Shown: positions 45,569 through 58,009 of the stretch, piece after piece | Layout: every line of letters begins with the position of its first letter | Numbering within the stretch: the first letter of the stretch is position 1 | Source of the DNA: Taudactylus pleione | Taxonomy: Eukaryota; Chordata; Amphibia; Anura; Myobatrachidae | Length of the DNA: 64,000 bases | Reading direction: 5' to 3' | Assembly (NCBI GenBank): GCA_031769625.1 | Contig: JAUIMM010000121.1 | Coordinates: 10,931,501 to 10,995,500 of the forward strand | Program-made: the position numbers and the translations under genes | The notes under the pieces: model-generated | What the model was told of the DNA's origin: nothing | Seen by the model: only the letters and a program-made list of their open reading frames with translations | The model's database searches: none

Positions 45569-46463
45569 TGATAACGCAATGTGTTTTGGATATTATTTAT
45601 AAACCTTACTTATTATAAGAAGAAATGAAATAGTTCACACCAATACCAACTCTAAAATAAATGACAATGTTTTACTTAAAAGCATTGTATTATTGACAAA
45701 GCAGACTTATAACATAAAAAACATTAGTTCAGCAGCAGTGACAAAATGATTATTTGCAATGCCTAGCCTAGACTCACAAGGTGACAGCCCTGTTTATACT
45801 TACAGCCCAGCGTCCCGAGACTCTCTCGGCCTACGATCGCTCCTTCTCAACTCGACTGACCCCTCCCCTATTTGATCAATCTTTTAGACTTTTTCCCTCT
45901 CTGCTACTGACATATTCTAAAATGACGAATTAATGAATTCAATATTCATGCGCACTAAACATTTCACTGATAATATGTTATAATCATAACAAAACCTATA
46001 ATCTCCTTTCTATGTTCTCAAAATACTGGTGACCGCTTATAGGCCAAGGCTATCCCGATTAGCACCCTTCTTGCTTAGACAGATCTGAGACCTACTGTCT
46101 CCTAGTCTGTTAGTATTAAACTAACCTATTATTCTGTCTTGCTAGAGAAGAAAATGGTTTTCATCAGTTCTAAGTCACACCTATTTTCGTAATAACACCT
46201 ATACCTTTAGATTATACAATATTAACCAATAATAACTGTTGCTTCAGACACACACCTGCCTACTTTAGAGAGAGGGTAGACCTCATCTCTAGGCCTGAGG
46301 CCATTTGACACATGTGACGGTCCTCCACAATTTACAACTAATATATATTCTGAATCATTTCTATGTACTCTTAATTGCAATGAAAATAATGAAAGACATA
46401 AGCATGCATATATTCGTGAATTGCTGAAGGAATATATATGGTCACATATTCCTGGCGTTATCA
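45569..46463 (-). repeat. ERV-B 5' LTR, intact (895 bp)
   Basis: Begins TGATAACGC and ends GCGTTATCA. Its uninterrupted tgttgcttcagacac at about 46238-46252 shows the ERV-A target site before insertion. Immediately inside (minus strand, ATCT then TGGGGGC) is a tRNA-Pro-like primer-binding site that has diverged after the seventh base. Confidence 0.85.
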
Positions 46464-46467
46464 GCTC

Positions 46468-48165
46468 CAACTTGAGCTCATAGAATGAGCCAAGAAAACT
46501 CCAAGTAACTGATAATACCAGGTGATAAAACCTGGACATGAATGCCCAGAAAATTGTTAACACTTACAAATTTGCTAATTATTGTATAATCTTGTATGCT
46601 TAACAACATTTTGCATTAGCATGCAAGTATGCACACGCATGAACGGGACTATATGATTTACTTAGGATACACCCCTATCTATAATCTGAATAACACCACC
46701 TGGATCCATTCATTACCCAGAGCGCTTTGCTTCCTTGTGAAAATGTCCGTCTTTCTTTCAAATCCATGGCATGAAGTTCGGTACAGCTGATCATGTGACT
46801 CCACAGCAGGAGGAAATGGCTTCTTGCTGTACCACTATCCTTTTTTCTTTGTAAATGACACTGTGTGAATTTCACACTGATTGGAAAATATGTTCTGCAA
46901 TTTATTTTTTTCATGTTCTTTATTAATTGAACACTCCCAGCTTAAGGAGGGTTAAAAAGATGATCAGGATACCTTTCAATTGCCCTTCCTCCTGTAAGTG
47001 ATGCTTAACACCATTAGTTATGGCTGTGATTCCCATTAACTTTGTAGATGTTTATCATCATTATGCCAATTGGCTTTTTTCTACCAATTAAACATATCGC
47101 TGAAACATGGGACTACACTTGTTGCATTTAAATATAATGTATGTGTATATCTGATTAAAATAGATATTTTTAATAGAACATGTGATTAATATTTTGTTAA
47201 TAATGTACTTATGTACATACAAATGTTTCATTTATTAAAGTCATAGAATAGCAGTTATACTAATTCCGTTTTCCTCCATGGTGACATGTCATCTCTCCTT
47301 CTCCTGTGACCTAAGATTACTGCAGAACACGTCTAGTTACACAGAAATAAATGGCTTCTTCTATTGGAACTGGAAATTCCACAATTTAAAACTCCAGATT
47401 ATCTGTCATATCTGATAATTCTTAGCAGACTGAAATCCACACATGTGCTCTGTCGCAAGAGAACCGACGTCAGTCTTTCCAGCCTAATGTATCTGGTATC
47501 ACTGTGCCAGTAGTAATTATGCTGTAATTAAAGGAAACTCACACTATAGAATACAATACACACAGAATAGTAAAAAAAAAATTGCCTTTAAACAGGAAAC
47601 TTTTAGCTTTAGTTTTTAGTTGAGTGTTGAAATGGGGCAGTTTAGTTACAACAATGCCCTCACAGCCTATTGGTCCTTGCTGTTGCAGATTTCCTTGAAA
47701 ACTCTTCTCTCCTATCTGTTTTCTACTATTAGATAGCCGCAAGAGTTTTATCTGAAAATCTTCTCAAAGAATCTTATTATTGAACAAATTCTACCCACAA
47801 AGAACAATCAAGGCTAATAAACTGACATAGTAAAGTATATAAACAGCAAATATGGCGATTCTCAATGCAAATACACTTCCTTTCGTACAATTGTGTCCCC
47901 CCAGTTTTAACGAAAAACGCCAAGAAGATGGTGGCATCTGCGGGGGTGCAGAAGTTTGCACCAGTCAATGGGAGGAGTTTGGTGGATTGGGTATGGATTA
48001 GATGCAGGAGGGATTGTGTTTCCCATGATATTGTTTAAATCAGAAAAAAGGATGAATAGGGGGCATTGGTATATCCTTCTTCTGCAAAAGGACTTTGAGC
48101 AATGTCCATACACACAAAAGTGACACATCATAAATACAGCACTGGGGTCTATTCACTCATATAAC
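46468..48165. other. Intronic sequence, nothing recognised
   Basis: AT-rich; no bounded repeat or splice-flanked exon was supported. Confidence 0.35.
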
Positions 48166-48480
48166 TAATGCTGGACATACACTATGCAATTATCTGTCAG
48201 ATATCTGTCCAATCTGGCTGGTTGGAATGAAAACCTGGTAATGTATGGGAGCAAATGAGATTCGACCATCTGGTCCCAAACACATGAAAATGGACAAAAA
48301 ATGATTATTCAAATTGGTTAAATATGTTTGATTTAACTAATTTGTCTGCACAAACATGTTTGACTGTTTTCCAGTGTTCATGAGCAAATGGTCAATTATC
48401 ATTTGCTCCCATACACTACCAGGTTTTCATTCCAACCAGCCAGATTGGACAGATAATTGTATAGTGTATGCCCAGCATTA
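48166..48480. mobile_element. MITE with long TIRs (taatgctgg...)
   Basis: taatgctggacatacactat at the left pairs with atagtgtatgcccagcatta at the right. Further in, tgtccaatctggctggttgg pairs with ccaaccagccagattggaca, and gtatgggagcaaatga with tcatttgctcccatac. Arms exceed 80 bp with few mismatches. Confidence 0.8.
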
Positions 48481-48481
48481 G

Positions 48482-50440
48482 TTTAAGATATCAATGAAGA
48501 TAAACCAAGCAGCATTTTAGTAGAAAAATATTAGAGTTTAGCTTAATGAAATGGGCTGCCCTAAATTGGAAGTAGGTTGGACTTTGATGTACAGTGTTTA
48601 TTGGCTCCATAATACACATTTTCAAGGGCATCCTCAAACCCACAAATGTAGGCACATTTTCCTGGGGAAGTATCTGGGCCATATAATGGACATGTGCCTC
48701 TGATGACAAGAAGAAGCCATTTGTAAATTACCCTTATTGTGCAGAAAATGGTCCAATCTGCCAACACACATACAAAGAATATTATTAGTACATAATAATC
48801 AAAATTTGCAGGATGATATCCTAATAGACATTTATGATAAAGATATTTTGAGCTCCACACATGTAGTGACAATTGTAAGAGCTCACTGAATACAATCACA
48901 TCAGACCTGGTCTAGAGCTGAGTTTAGACTTTGGGGTCCCTTGTGGACACAAGTCACTCCGATTTTGAAATACGCAGAACTCACAATACACAGAACCACA
49001 ATTTGCAGTCATATTTTTTTCAGTCAACTGTAAATGAGACCCTTTGTGTGTGGGCACATGTGCTCTTTGTACATGTATAGGAGTATAGAAATTTAAAACT
49101 CTGTAGGCAACAAATTGCAACAATGATGCTAGATAGTTTATAGCTATTGAATTTACTGACATATTAACTTTGCTGATATGGAAAGTCCTATTTCTCTGAG
49201 GCAGTTTTATAAGGAATGATTTGCAGGAAATTCACCTTTTAGGAGCATTTCAAAGTCAGACGCAGATCATCAATAGCCCAATTCTTATTGCAAAACCACC
49301 AGTGCCCCCAAGCTGGATACACAAACACAACTTATCCACCTTCTTGGATATACACAATATTCCCTTTGTGCTAATAGCCATATCCAACATCCTGGAAGAG
49401 TCTGTGGACAGAAATAAGTTTTTCCATTAACTTAAAAAACAACCATTGTCTTTTCCATGCAGTCAATGTATTGAATCTGCACACCTGTGACCATGACAAA
49501 CAGAATATTAGAGAATAACAAAACTAATATTGTACTGTCACTAAAGCACCAATAAGGCCTTGGTGTAGAAATGTACTGTATGTCCTGACACAAACCCCAA
49601 GGAGGTTGCAGTTGTAGGATTTTACCTTATGCATGTTTGACTATGGTAGTGACGTCATGAAACTTGTTGTGTGGAAGTAATTACTAAGCTGTGGTGATGT
49701 CCAGTAGTTTTTGTGCATTGCTGGCACAGTACTATTGTGGTTTCAGTGGCATTATGCTTAATGAGTAATTAAAAATAAAATAACTAAATTGGCTACATAA
49801 TACATGAATATTGTACTGTATACTACCATGTTTCGCTGACATTTTGAATTACTGTGTTTTTTTGTACTTCAACATAGCACAACTAATGTATGGAAGCAGA
49901 ACTTGAATGCTTGTTCAGCTGGGTTCTCATGCATGATCAAATCAATAATTACAGTATAGTATCATTGTGACTCCATTTTTAAGCAATAAATACATTTAAG
50001 TTGTTAATTTTAGGGCTACACATGATATTTCTCTCTAGCAGAGCCGTCCATCTGAAATGGCTCTATTCACAATGTACAGTGGTAGTTTAGAGCTGAGCAG
50101 TTAATTTATGGTGTGCGATTTCCTTGCCATACCTGTGTTCATTCTCCTTGATCTTTCTCTCGCTGCTGTCAGTCTACCAGTCCACTCATCAGCTTCAGAT
50201 TTCTGTAATTACATAAAAGCCCAGGCCTAGGATGGCAGAATTACAGCTGTGACAGCCTGCCCCCCATGTCATCGTCTTACCACAATTTCCTTATGTATGC
50301 CAGTCTGCATAATCTGCTATCGATCTAATGATGTATGAATGAGACCCGTTAGAGGTTGTTTGGGCCAGTGGAGCAGCCAAAAAGTGAAATCCAGGCCTGG
50401 CTCTATGTGTTTGCTAATCCATGGCCATCCAGGTTAATTT
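48482..50440. other. Intronic sequence, nothing firmly recognised
   Basis: Minus-strand frames at 48561-48899 and 48896-49162 look protein-like in places ('GKCAYICGFEDALENVYY') but have no recognisable domain or splice context. They could be an old retroviral or gene remnant. Confidence 0.3.
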
Positions 50441-50454
50441 GATAGGGGTGTAGT

Positions 50455-50560
50455 AGAATTATGTCGACATTCACAATGTCAAAATTCATTAAGTCGACAT
50501 GAGTGTCAACATGGTTGTAATGTCGACATTGTCAACATTATAAACATGTCAACATGCTCA
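50455..50560. repeat. 'GTCGAC'-rich repeat, fragment, followed by a ~32-bp tandem
   Basis: tgtcgacatt, gtcaaaattc, gtcgacatga and gtcaacatg recur in both orientations. Directly after, 50555-50710 has four to five units of 'atttacacctccacatacctgtcccacatc'. Confidence 0.6.
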
Positions 50561-50710
50561 ATTTACACCTCCACATACCTGTCCCACATTATTTACACCT
50601 CCATATACCTGTCCCACATCATTTACACCTCCACATATCTGTTCACCTCCACATACCTGTCCCACATCATTTACGCCTCCACATACCTGTCCTACATCAT
50701 TTACCCCATT
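50555..50710 (+). repeat. Tandem repeat, ~32-bp unit
   Basis: Units of atttacacctccacatacctgtcccacatc with small changes; one unit is shortened at 50640. Confidence 0.8.
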
Positions 50711-50946
50711 TTTGAGCTTTTTAGTGAAATTCACCTGAAAACTGACCAGTCTTTGGAAAATTATGCTATAAGCCCTTCAAGTGTGTGATTATTCATTGGG
50801 AGGGATGTATCAGAGGTTCTGCACTGTCCCAAAATTTTTACCTTAAAATAAAGTTTTTACACCTTTTCACCTGCTCAGGTGGTGCACACAAGAGAAACAC
50901 AAATTTCCTCAGAGAAAGCAACACAAGTTTGGAATTGGATTGCAGC

Positions 50947-51292
50947 CAGGGGCGTATCTATAATGGGTACAGGGTGTGCGGGGAACACGGGCCCCTGGGT
51001 CTAGGGGGGCCCTGCACTGCACACCCTGCACCCATAATATTACTTACCTTTCCGGAGTCTCACGTCTGCGCGGGGGTCCAGCGCTGTAAAACGACTGGAA
51101 AATGGCCGTGGTGGCCACTTTCCTGTCGTTTGCGCATGCAAAGTACAGGGAAAATGGCCGCCGCGGCCATTTTCCCAGTGACCTGTGCATGCATTATAGA
51201 CTCTGGGCACACTCTAGTGCCCAGAGTCTATAACTCTGGGGCACGTGTCGAAGACTGCATATGGGCCCCCCTCCTCTTTAGAAACGCCCCTG
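50947..51292. mobile_element. hAT-type MITE with 8-bp TSD
   Basis: caggggcgtatctataatgg and agaaacgcccctg are inverted ends. The flanks attgcagc (50939-50946) and attgcaac (51293-51300) match at seven of eight bases. The interior is GC-rich with ggccgcggccatttt-like inverted words. Confidence 0.85.
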
Positions 51293-51499
51293 ATTGCAAC
51301 CGTAATATGCAGTGCGAGTCCACCGTAAAAACAGCTCACAGGACCCAACTCACATCTAATAGGATTGAGCTCTTTGTTTCATTGGTTTAATGTCTAACCT
51401 CAATCGTTATCCCTAGCACTTACCGTTTTGAAATAATATATAAAATATTAAGTCATAATCACAAAAAGAAAATGTAATTATTTTCTTTTATGACCAAAT

Positions 51500-54090
51500 C
51501 TCTCTCAAATGTGGCTGTTATTTATTGTTCTGACCATCACCTTCTCTCTTTTTAACCTGTCCCTCTCTCCTTCCCCTCCTCTACCTCCAAAAGCCACCAT
51601 TACTAAGCGTAACATTGACGCTATTGACACAGTTTCCTTTTCTTCCCTGCTTGACTCACTTCTCTCCCCTATCCTCTCTCTCTCCTGCCCTGAACAAGCC
51701 ACTTCCCTATACAACGCCTCCCTTACTTCTGCTCTGGACTCTGTTGCCCAGGCGATCACTACTCACACTCGCAGATCTACTCCTCAACCCTGGCATTCCA
51801 AATGCACCAGATACCTGCAAAAGTGTTCTCGAACCACCGAGCGACAGTGGAGAAGATCACACTCTGAGGCAGATTTTTTCCATTTCAAATTTATGCTCTC
51901 ATCCTATAGTGCTGATCTCTCCCTCTCTAAACAGTCATATTTCAAGATCCTCATCTCCTCTCAGTCCTCTAATCCCCAGCGTCTCTTCACCACTTACAAC
52001 TCCCTCCTCCCTCCTCTGCCCAACCCCTCCTCCCCTCCCCACTCTCTGCCCTCGACTTTGCTACCTACATCTAAAATTGATTCCATATGTCAGGACATCA
52101 TATCCAACCAGTCCCCCAGCTCTCCACCTCCTCCTTTCCCAGACCACCCCTCCCGATCAACTTTACCAACTCTAACATCCTTCTCCCCTGTATCTGGAGA
52201 GAAAGTCATGGCCCTCATCCGGTCCCCCCCCTTCCACCTCCCCCCTTGATCCTACCTCCTCCGCTTCTTCTCTCTTTCAGCCTGCTCCCATCTTGCCGAC
52301 CTCATTAACCTCTCCCTCTCATCAGGCACTGTTCCTTCTGCATTCAAGCATGCCCTTGTCTCCCCCATTCTTAAAAAATCTACCCTTGATCCTAACCTTC
52401 TTTCTAACTACCAACCCATCTCTCTCCTCCCTTTTGCCTCCAAACTCCTTGAGCAGATTGTCTACAACCGCCTTACTGCTTTTTTTCCTCCCACTCCCTC
52501 CTTGACCCTTTTCAGTCCGGCTTCCGTTCTCTCCACTCCACTAAAACTGCCCTCACGAAAGTCAGCAACAACCTCCTTGCTGCCAAATCCAAAGGCCACT
52601 ACTCTCTTTTTTTTATTTATTAACAGTTTCTTATATAGCGCAGCATATTCCGTTGCGCTTTACAATTGTTGCTTTTGACACTGTGGACCACCCTCTCCTG
52701 CTGCATATCCTTCACTCCCTTGGTCTACATGACACTGCCCTCTCCTGGCTGTCCTCCTACCTCTCTGACCGATCTTTCTCAGTTTCCTCTCATGACTCCT
52801 CTCCCCCCCCCCCCCACAGCCTCTTACAGTAGGTGTTCCCCAAGGTTCTGTTCTTGGACCTCTCCTATTCTCCCTCTATACTCCCTCGCTAGGTGAACTC
52901 ATCAGCTCTTTTGACCTCCATTATCATCTCTATGCTGATGATACTCAGATCTACCTTTCCTCCCCTGATCTCTCCCCCTCTCTTCTCACTCGTATCTCCA
53001 ACTGTCTCCCTGCTATCTCTTCCTGGATTTCTAAGACTGAGCTGATAGTCTTCCCTCCTTCCCACATAACCTCACTTCTCACTATTTCTTTATCAATTGA
53101 TGGACTAACTATCTCATCTAGTCCCAAGGTGCGCTCTTTTGGTGTTATCCTGGACTCAACCCTCTCCTTCAAACCACATATCCAGAATCTTTCACAGTCC
53201 TGTCGTTTCCATCTCAAAAATATTTCTAAGATCAGACCCTATCTCACCCAGGATGCTACTAAAACCCTCATACACTCACTGGTCATCTCCAGATTGGACT
53301 ACTGTAACCTCCTCCTTTCTGGCCTCCCCAAATCCCATCTCTCTTCTCTCAAGTCTATCCTTAACGCTTCTGCATGGCTTATCTTCCTCTCCAAACGCTC
53401 TACATCTGCCTCCCCTCTCCTACAAGCCCTCCACTGGCTCCCCTTCCCTTTCAGAACCCAATTTAAGGTTCTAACGTTCGCTTACAAAGCCCTCACCCAA
53501 TCTTCTCCCATATACATCTCTGATCTCATCTCCCTTCACTCTCCTCTCCGCTCTCTTCGTTCAACGAATGCACGCCGCCTTTCATGCCAGCTGATTACTC
53601 CCACCTCCAAGATTTTACCCGCAATGCTCCCCACCTCTGGAACTCTCTCCCACTCCCATCAGACTCTCCACCTCTTTGCAATCCTTCAAACGGGCTTTCA
53701 AGACCCACTACTTCATCAAAGCCTTCCAGCTATCATTCTAACTCCCTGCTACATGCTCCTTCCTCCCCATCTACCCATCAAACCGGTTTGTCTTCCCCTC
53801 CCTTTTAGAATGTAAGCTCTTACGAGTAGGGCCCTCTACCCTCTTGTGCTTCTCCCTACTTTAGTTTCATCTACTTCTTACTCACCACTAGGGCACCTAA
53901 CACTTGGTTTCTTATGCTCTGTTGCTTATCTGGGTGTTATGGTCGCTAATGTAGCAATATATATTATCCATGTCCTGGTCCTGTATTGTATTGTTCTGTA
54001 ACTCGCTTGTCTACAATTTGTTTATGTACTTTGTAAGGCGCTGCGGAACCCTTGTGGCGCCATATAAATAAATGATAATAATAATAATTG
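51500..54090 (+). mobile_element. L2-type LINE, 5'-truncated, pseudogenic
   Basis: Reverse-transcriptase fragments of an L2/CR1-group LINE. The N-terminal part is at 51510-52250 ('SLYNASLTSALDSVAQAITT', 'RQWRRSHSEADFFHFK'). Next come 'NLLSNYQPISLL'-like RT at about 52390-52500 and '[14 protein letters not shown]'-like sequence near 52840 in broken frames. The C-terminal part is open at 53129-53815 ('[20 protein letters not shown]', '[14 protein letters not shown]', 'LQALHWLPF'). It ends gcggaacccttgtggcgcca...aataaatgataataataataa, a simple-repeat tail as in L2. The sense strand is very pyrimidine-rich. Confidence 0.82.
52608..52668 (+). repeat. Short 'tatatagcgc' repeat inside the L2
   Basis: ttatttattaacagtttctt, then atatagcgcagcatattcc, then gttgcgctttacaattg, interrupt the LINE between 'GHYSLL' and 'AFDTVDH'-type sequence. 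Same family as 6836-7010. Confidence 0.65.
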
Positions 54091-54099
54091 CTAATCCGG

Positions 54100-55019
54100 A
54101 ATGGAAGGATCTCTCATCTGTCTGCTTAAACTACTTTTTAGTGTGAATTAATGTTTAAAACAATAAATCTTTAGCTCTGTCGCACTAAATTTTATGTAGA
54201 AGTAGTTTGACTAATAAATTTCCTGTCAGCTTGCATTGTTTTTACTTTTGTACTGGTAATCATGTGTGATTTAGACCCTAAGGATATTAATGAAGGTTAA
54301 GCCAGATAAAGAACTTTAGTAGCAGAGAGCAACCTCATTGTGCTACTTCCATGTATACAGCTCAGTATGTTATTAAAAGTATTAAATATCCTGCTGCACT
54401 GCTGACCTCTGTTATGGGGGACCAACATGGGTCTGCGGGGTTTATGTTGTTCACCCTGCTGATTGGCTGGTGTCGGTTGCTGCGCTGTGTACTTTAGCAG
54501 CTTTGGGATGCAAAGTGGCTGTATTTGCGGGCAGCACTGGAAGCCAGATATACTACCTTATGTAGTGTGAGATTCCATTCATCTAATGTGAGGACCCATG
54601 TGTCTGCCATGCCATCCATTCATTTTATGCTAGCAGCCTCACTGTCATCATTAGTTCCGGAACTTGCACCATAGCTTTATATATACCCTCTGGACACTCA
54701 CACAACACTCCCACAAGTCAGGGCAGTTTTGTGCGACCATATTGTCTCCACCCAATTTCAGGGAAAGACAGATTTGACCAAGTTCCATTGGATTCTGACT
54801 AGGACGGACATGCACAAAAATGTGTAAATTCGCCTCTGCGCATGCGTTGTATGCAAATACTCGCTGTTTGCCTCCATGCACAGAGGTGCGTCTGACTTAG
54901 CCCCTATGTCAGTAAATTACTTCCGTCCCTATATGTACATCTGTAGTGAATGTATAGTTCAGACCTCAGTTTGAATGCTATATCTATGCATGGACTCATT
55001 TTAGCTGTTTCCTCTACAG
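54100..55019. other. Intronic sequence before exon i
   Basis: No repeat or gene recognised. It ends with the acceptor of exon i. Confidence 0.4.
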
Positions 55020-55154
55020 ACTACCCAAAAACAAGGTGGAGAAACCTACTCCTGTCACCCTCCAACCTGAGACGGGAGAGCCAGATAGGTACCCAGTAAA
55101 ACCTTCTAGGGCACAGCAGGAAATGACTACAGACATCATGGCGGGAATAATCAG
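55020..55154 (+). CDS. CFAP65: CFAP65-like exon i (135 bp, phase 2-2)
   Basis: The acceptor is ctgtttcctctacag and the donor is gtaata. One base completes the split Arg codon, then LPKNKVEKPTPVTLQP and on to 'MTTDIMAGIIR'. It is Pro- and Lys-rich, as expected of a linker. Both split codons (AG+A before, AG+A after) work, which ties this exon to exon h across the 37-kb nest of retroelements. Confidence 0.78.
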
Positions 55155-55510
55155 GTAATATAACACAACTGTTACCGTCTATCACCATATATACTAATCT
55201 TATGCAACCTGTGCCAGACCCACCACCACTTGTCTTATAATACTTTGCTGTGATACCATATATTGCACTGCAATACCATACACACCAATTGAGAGGTGCC
55301 TTATTACCTCTTCTAATATGGACTTGTGAAATGTGAGGTGTTTTTCCTACCCCATGTCTAATATTAAATGATCAGTGCATTTCTGTACAGGACTAAAACC
55401 AGCAATGTTAGTGTTACAGAATAATCTAGAACTATTTAATCTGCAATGGAGTATTAATGTATGACTCTGTAAAGATCTCAGTGACTGAATATATAGCATT
55501 TTTCTTGTAG

Positions 55511-55789
55511 AAATCTCTTGGATGACAGGCAGTTTCATGAAGCGCTAGAGCAGATGCAGAACGATCTTCTCCCTTACTTCAGCCAACTGCACAGCCAGGT
55601 AAACTGCCCAAATACAACCGTCATCCCTGAGATTCCAAGTGTAAAGGCAATGCAGACCCCAACAGCAGAAGAGGAGAAGGACATTGTGAAGTCACCAGCG
55701 TCTCAGCCAGTACTAGATGTGACACATGAGAAGACTGAAACCACAAATTTGCTTTTTCTACAGGAGGAACTGAAAGAGACGATTAAAAG
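55511..55789 (+). CDS. CFAP65: CFAP65-like exon j (279 bp, phase 2-2)
   Basis: The acceptor is catttttcttgtag and the donor is gtagtt. The peptide includes 'LDDRQFHEALEQMQNDLLPY', then a Thr/Pro/Glu-rich linker, then 'FLQEELKETIKR'. These are helical ends around a low-complexity middle. Codon phase is kept on both sides. Confidence 0.78.
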
Positions 55790-56935
55790 GTAGTTGGGGC
55801 AATGCGGGTAGCAGACCTTGGATCTGTGGGCATTAGTGTGTGCTTTCCTCTTCACCTACAGACCACTGGCATCAAATTAAATATCAAATGATGTAATTTA
55901 CCAGATCTTTTATTTCGTAGCACTAACCATATTCTGCTACTGCGCCTTCCATGACTGGCACTATACTAATAATTATTGGTACTTTTCCTCCATATATTCT
56001 CTTACAAAGTCATTCCCCGCTCTACCCCTCAGTCCCATAATCACAGTACAATTTTAGGGTTTAAAAATGAAGCTGAAGATCATAGAGAAATTGGGAGGAA
56101 ACAGGCTGGATCAGTAACTGGAGATCAGACAATTTATATAGAAGCAAGGAATAAGTGTTGCCCGGCCCCAGTGTTGTGCACCGAGTTCACCTTTGAACCT
56201 GGCACCTGGTGACATTAGCCGGCATAAACCCTACACTGACAAAGGGACAGCATAGGGGCAGACATGCCCGTAAACAGGAGGCAATCATGAAAGGGGCCAG
56301 GAGGGAAAATGCCTTGCTGGAAGCAACTGGGGAAGTTTTGTCGATATAATCAAATGCCCCAAAAACAATTGCGTGTGTACAGTCTATAGAGGATCAGATT
56401 CTATTTCTGATCAGATAGGATGTAATATCCAATTGGCAGATGACTATATTGGCAGTTATATAGTTCTCCACTCTGTCATCTGCCATCAAAGTAACAACTA
56501 GTGAGTTGAAAAGTACCAGAGAGCTGACACTCAAATATGCCATTTTCTGCACCTGACCACTAGGGGGCACTAAAACATTACATCACAAACAGCTCTAATG
56601 CTTTGGACCTCATTTTCCTTTTTTCTATGTAGGTCTATGTAACTCAATGTTTAATTTCAAGAAACATTACAGTGTCACTACATATACATCTATGAACCGC
56701 ATTTTACCTTGAACAAAAAGGGAGTTTCACAACTTTAATCTCCTGTATTCCTTTCTTCCAATCTGAATGTCCTTCTTATACCCACAATATGAAGTACCAG
56801 AGTAACAAGCAATGAACGGAGAGTAGAAAGAGGTTATAATTGTGTTTCTACTCATATTAGTACATACAAGAATCATAATTTTCCTAACATTTCTGTGCCT
56901 CGTAAGCCCACAGTAGTATTGTATGTATGCACTGT
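55790..56935. other. Intronic sequence, nothing recognised
   Basis: First part of a 3.7-kb intron; no bounded element seen before the TATG microsatellite. Confidence 0.4.
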
Positions 56936-56972
56936 ATGTATGTATGTATGTATGTATGTATGTATGTATGTA
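56930..56972 (+). repeat. (TATG)n microsatellite
   Basis: About nine tetranucleotide units. Confidence 0.9.
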
Positions 56973-57136
56973 TATCTGTAAAAGGGTAATTTTATAAATG
57001 GATTACGGTTTGTCTTCACTTTTGGTTAGGATAGTCCCTCTTTGTATTCTTAATTCTATAATGTAATTTTTCTTCTGCTAATGATCAAAAATGGGCATGG
57101 CTTAGTTACGCTACAATAAAACATCACATTGTATTC

Positions 57137-57138
<2 letters not shown>

Positions 57139-57184
<46 letters not shown>
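57139..57184. repeat. (TA)n microsatellite
   Basis: About 22 dinucleotide units. Confidence 0.9.
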
Positions 57185-57187
<3 letters not shown>

Positions 57188-57268
57188 GTTTTTGTTTACA
57201 CATTTTTCCACAAGAATTCACATTAAAAAAGAGGAAATTACTGTATCGTACAGACTATAGAGCAATAC

Positions 57269-58000
57269 GCGATGTAGTCGGCATACCGGCGTGCGAGATG
57301 CCAACAGTCTGAATACCGGCACCAGTATCCCGACCGGCACCAGTGCCCCGACCGCCGGCATCCCGAAGGTAAGTATCGGGGTGTTAGGGGGAGGTTAGGG
57401 TTAGGTAGCAGGGTCAGGGTTAGGGTTAGGCATTAGGGGGAGGGTTAGGGTTAGGCACCGGGTAGGGAGTGTTAGGATTAGGGTGCGGGGAGGGGGAGGT
57501 TAGGGTTAGGCATTAGGGGGAGGGTTAGGGTTAGGCACCGGGTAGGGAGTGCTGGGATTAGGGTGCGGGGAGGGGGAGGTTAGGCATTAGGGGGAGGGTT
57601 AGGGTTAGGCACCGGGTAGGGAGTGTTGGGATTAGGGTGCGGGGAGGGGGAGGTTAGGGATAGGCATTAGGGGGAGGGTTAGGGTTAGGCACAGGGTAGG
57701 GAGTGTTAGGATTAGGGTGCGGGGAGGGGGAGGTTAGGGTTAGGCATTAGGGGGAGGGTTAGGGTTAGGCACCGAGTAGGGAGTGTTAGGATTAGGCTGC
57801 TGGGAAGGGGAGGTTAGGTGTAGGCACTAGGTGGGGAGGTTAGGGTTAGGCATCGGGGAGGATGGGCTAGGGTTAGGGTAGGGGCTAGAAAAATACTTAT
57901 CATTACTTCCTATGGGTGTTGGGATTCTGGCTGTTGGGATGCCGCTGTCGGTATTCTGACCATCGGCATCCCGACAGCCAGGATTTCATACTCACACCCC
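57269..58000. mobile_element. MULE-like element with TTAGGG-type core, copy 3
   Basis: gagcaatac is duplicated on both sides (57260-57268 and 58001-58009), a 9-bp TSD. The arms have cggcatcccgaagg and ccatcggcatcccgacagcc. The core (57380-57880) is a tandem array of about 80-bp units, each containing gggttagggttaggcaccgg, gtgttaggattagggtg and cgggga, about five times, with telomere-like ttaggg words. No transposase. Confidence 0.8.
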
Positions 58001-58009
58001 GAGCAATAC

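Larger units (their letters stand above)
20072..46463 (-). mobile_element. ERV-B: older minus-strand provirus hosting later insertions
   Basis: The LTR ends TGATAACGC and GCGTTATCA (left copy end ATTATCA) define a provirus flanked by the 4-bp duplication gctc (20068-20071 and 46464-46467). The left (3') LTR is 20072-20775 plus 38401-38617, split by ERV-A; the right (5') LTR is 45569-46463. Internal sequence spans 38618-45568 and holds a gag remnant, an integrase C-terminal remnant and an env tail, but no protease, RT or RNase H, so a large internal deletion is likely. Proteins resemble those of ERV-A. Confidence 0.75.

Noticed and set aside
48561..48899. 112-codon minus-strand frame with a hydrophobic stretch
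   Set aside because: Protein-like in part, but no domain, splice site or neighbouring remnant supports it.
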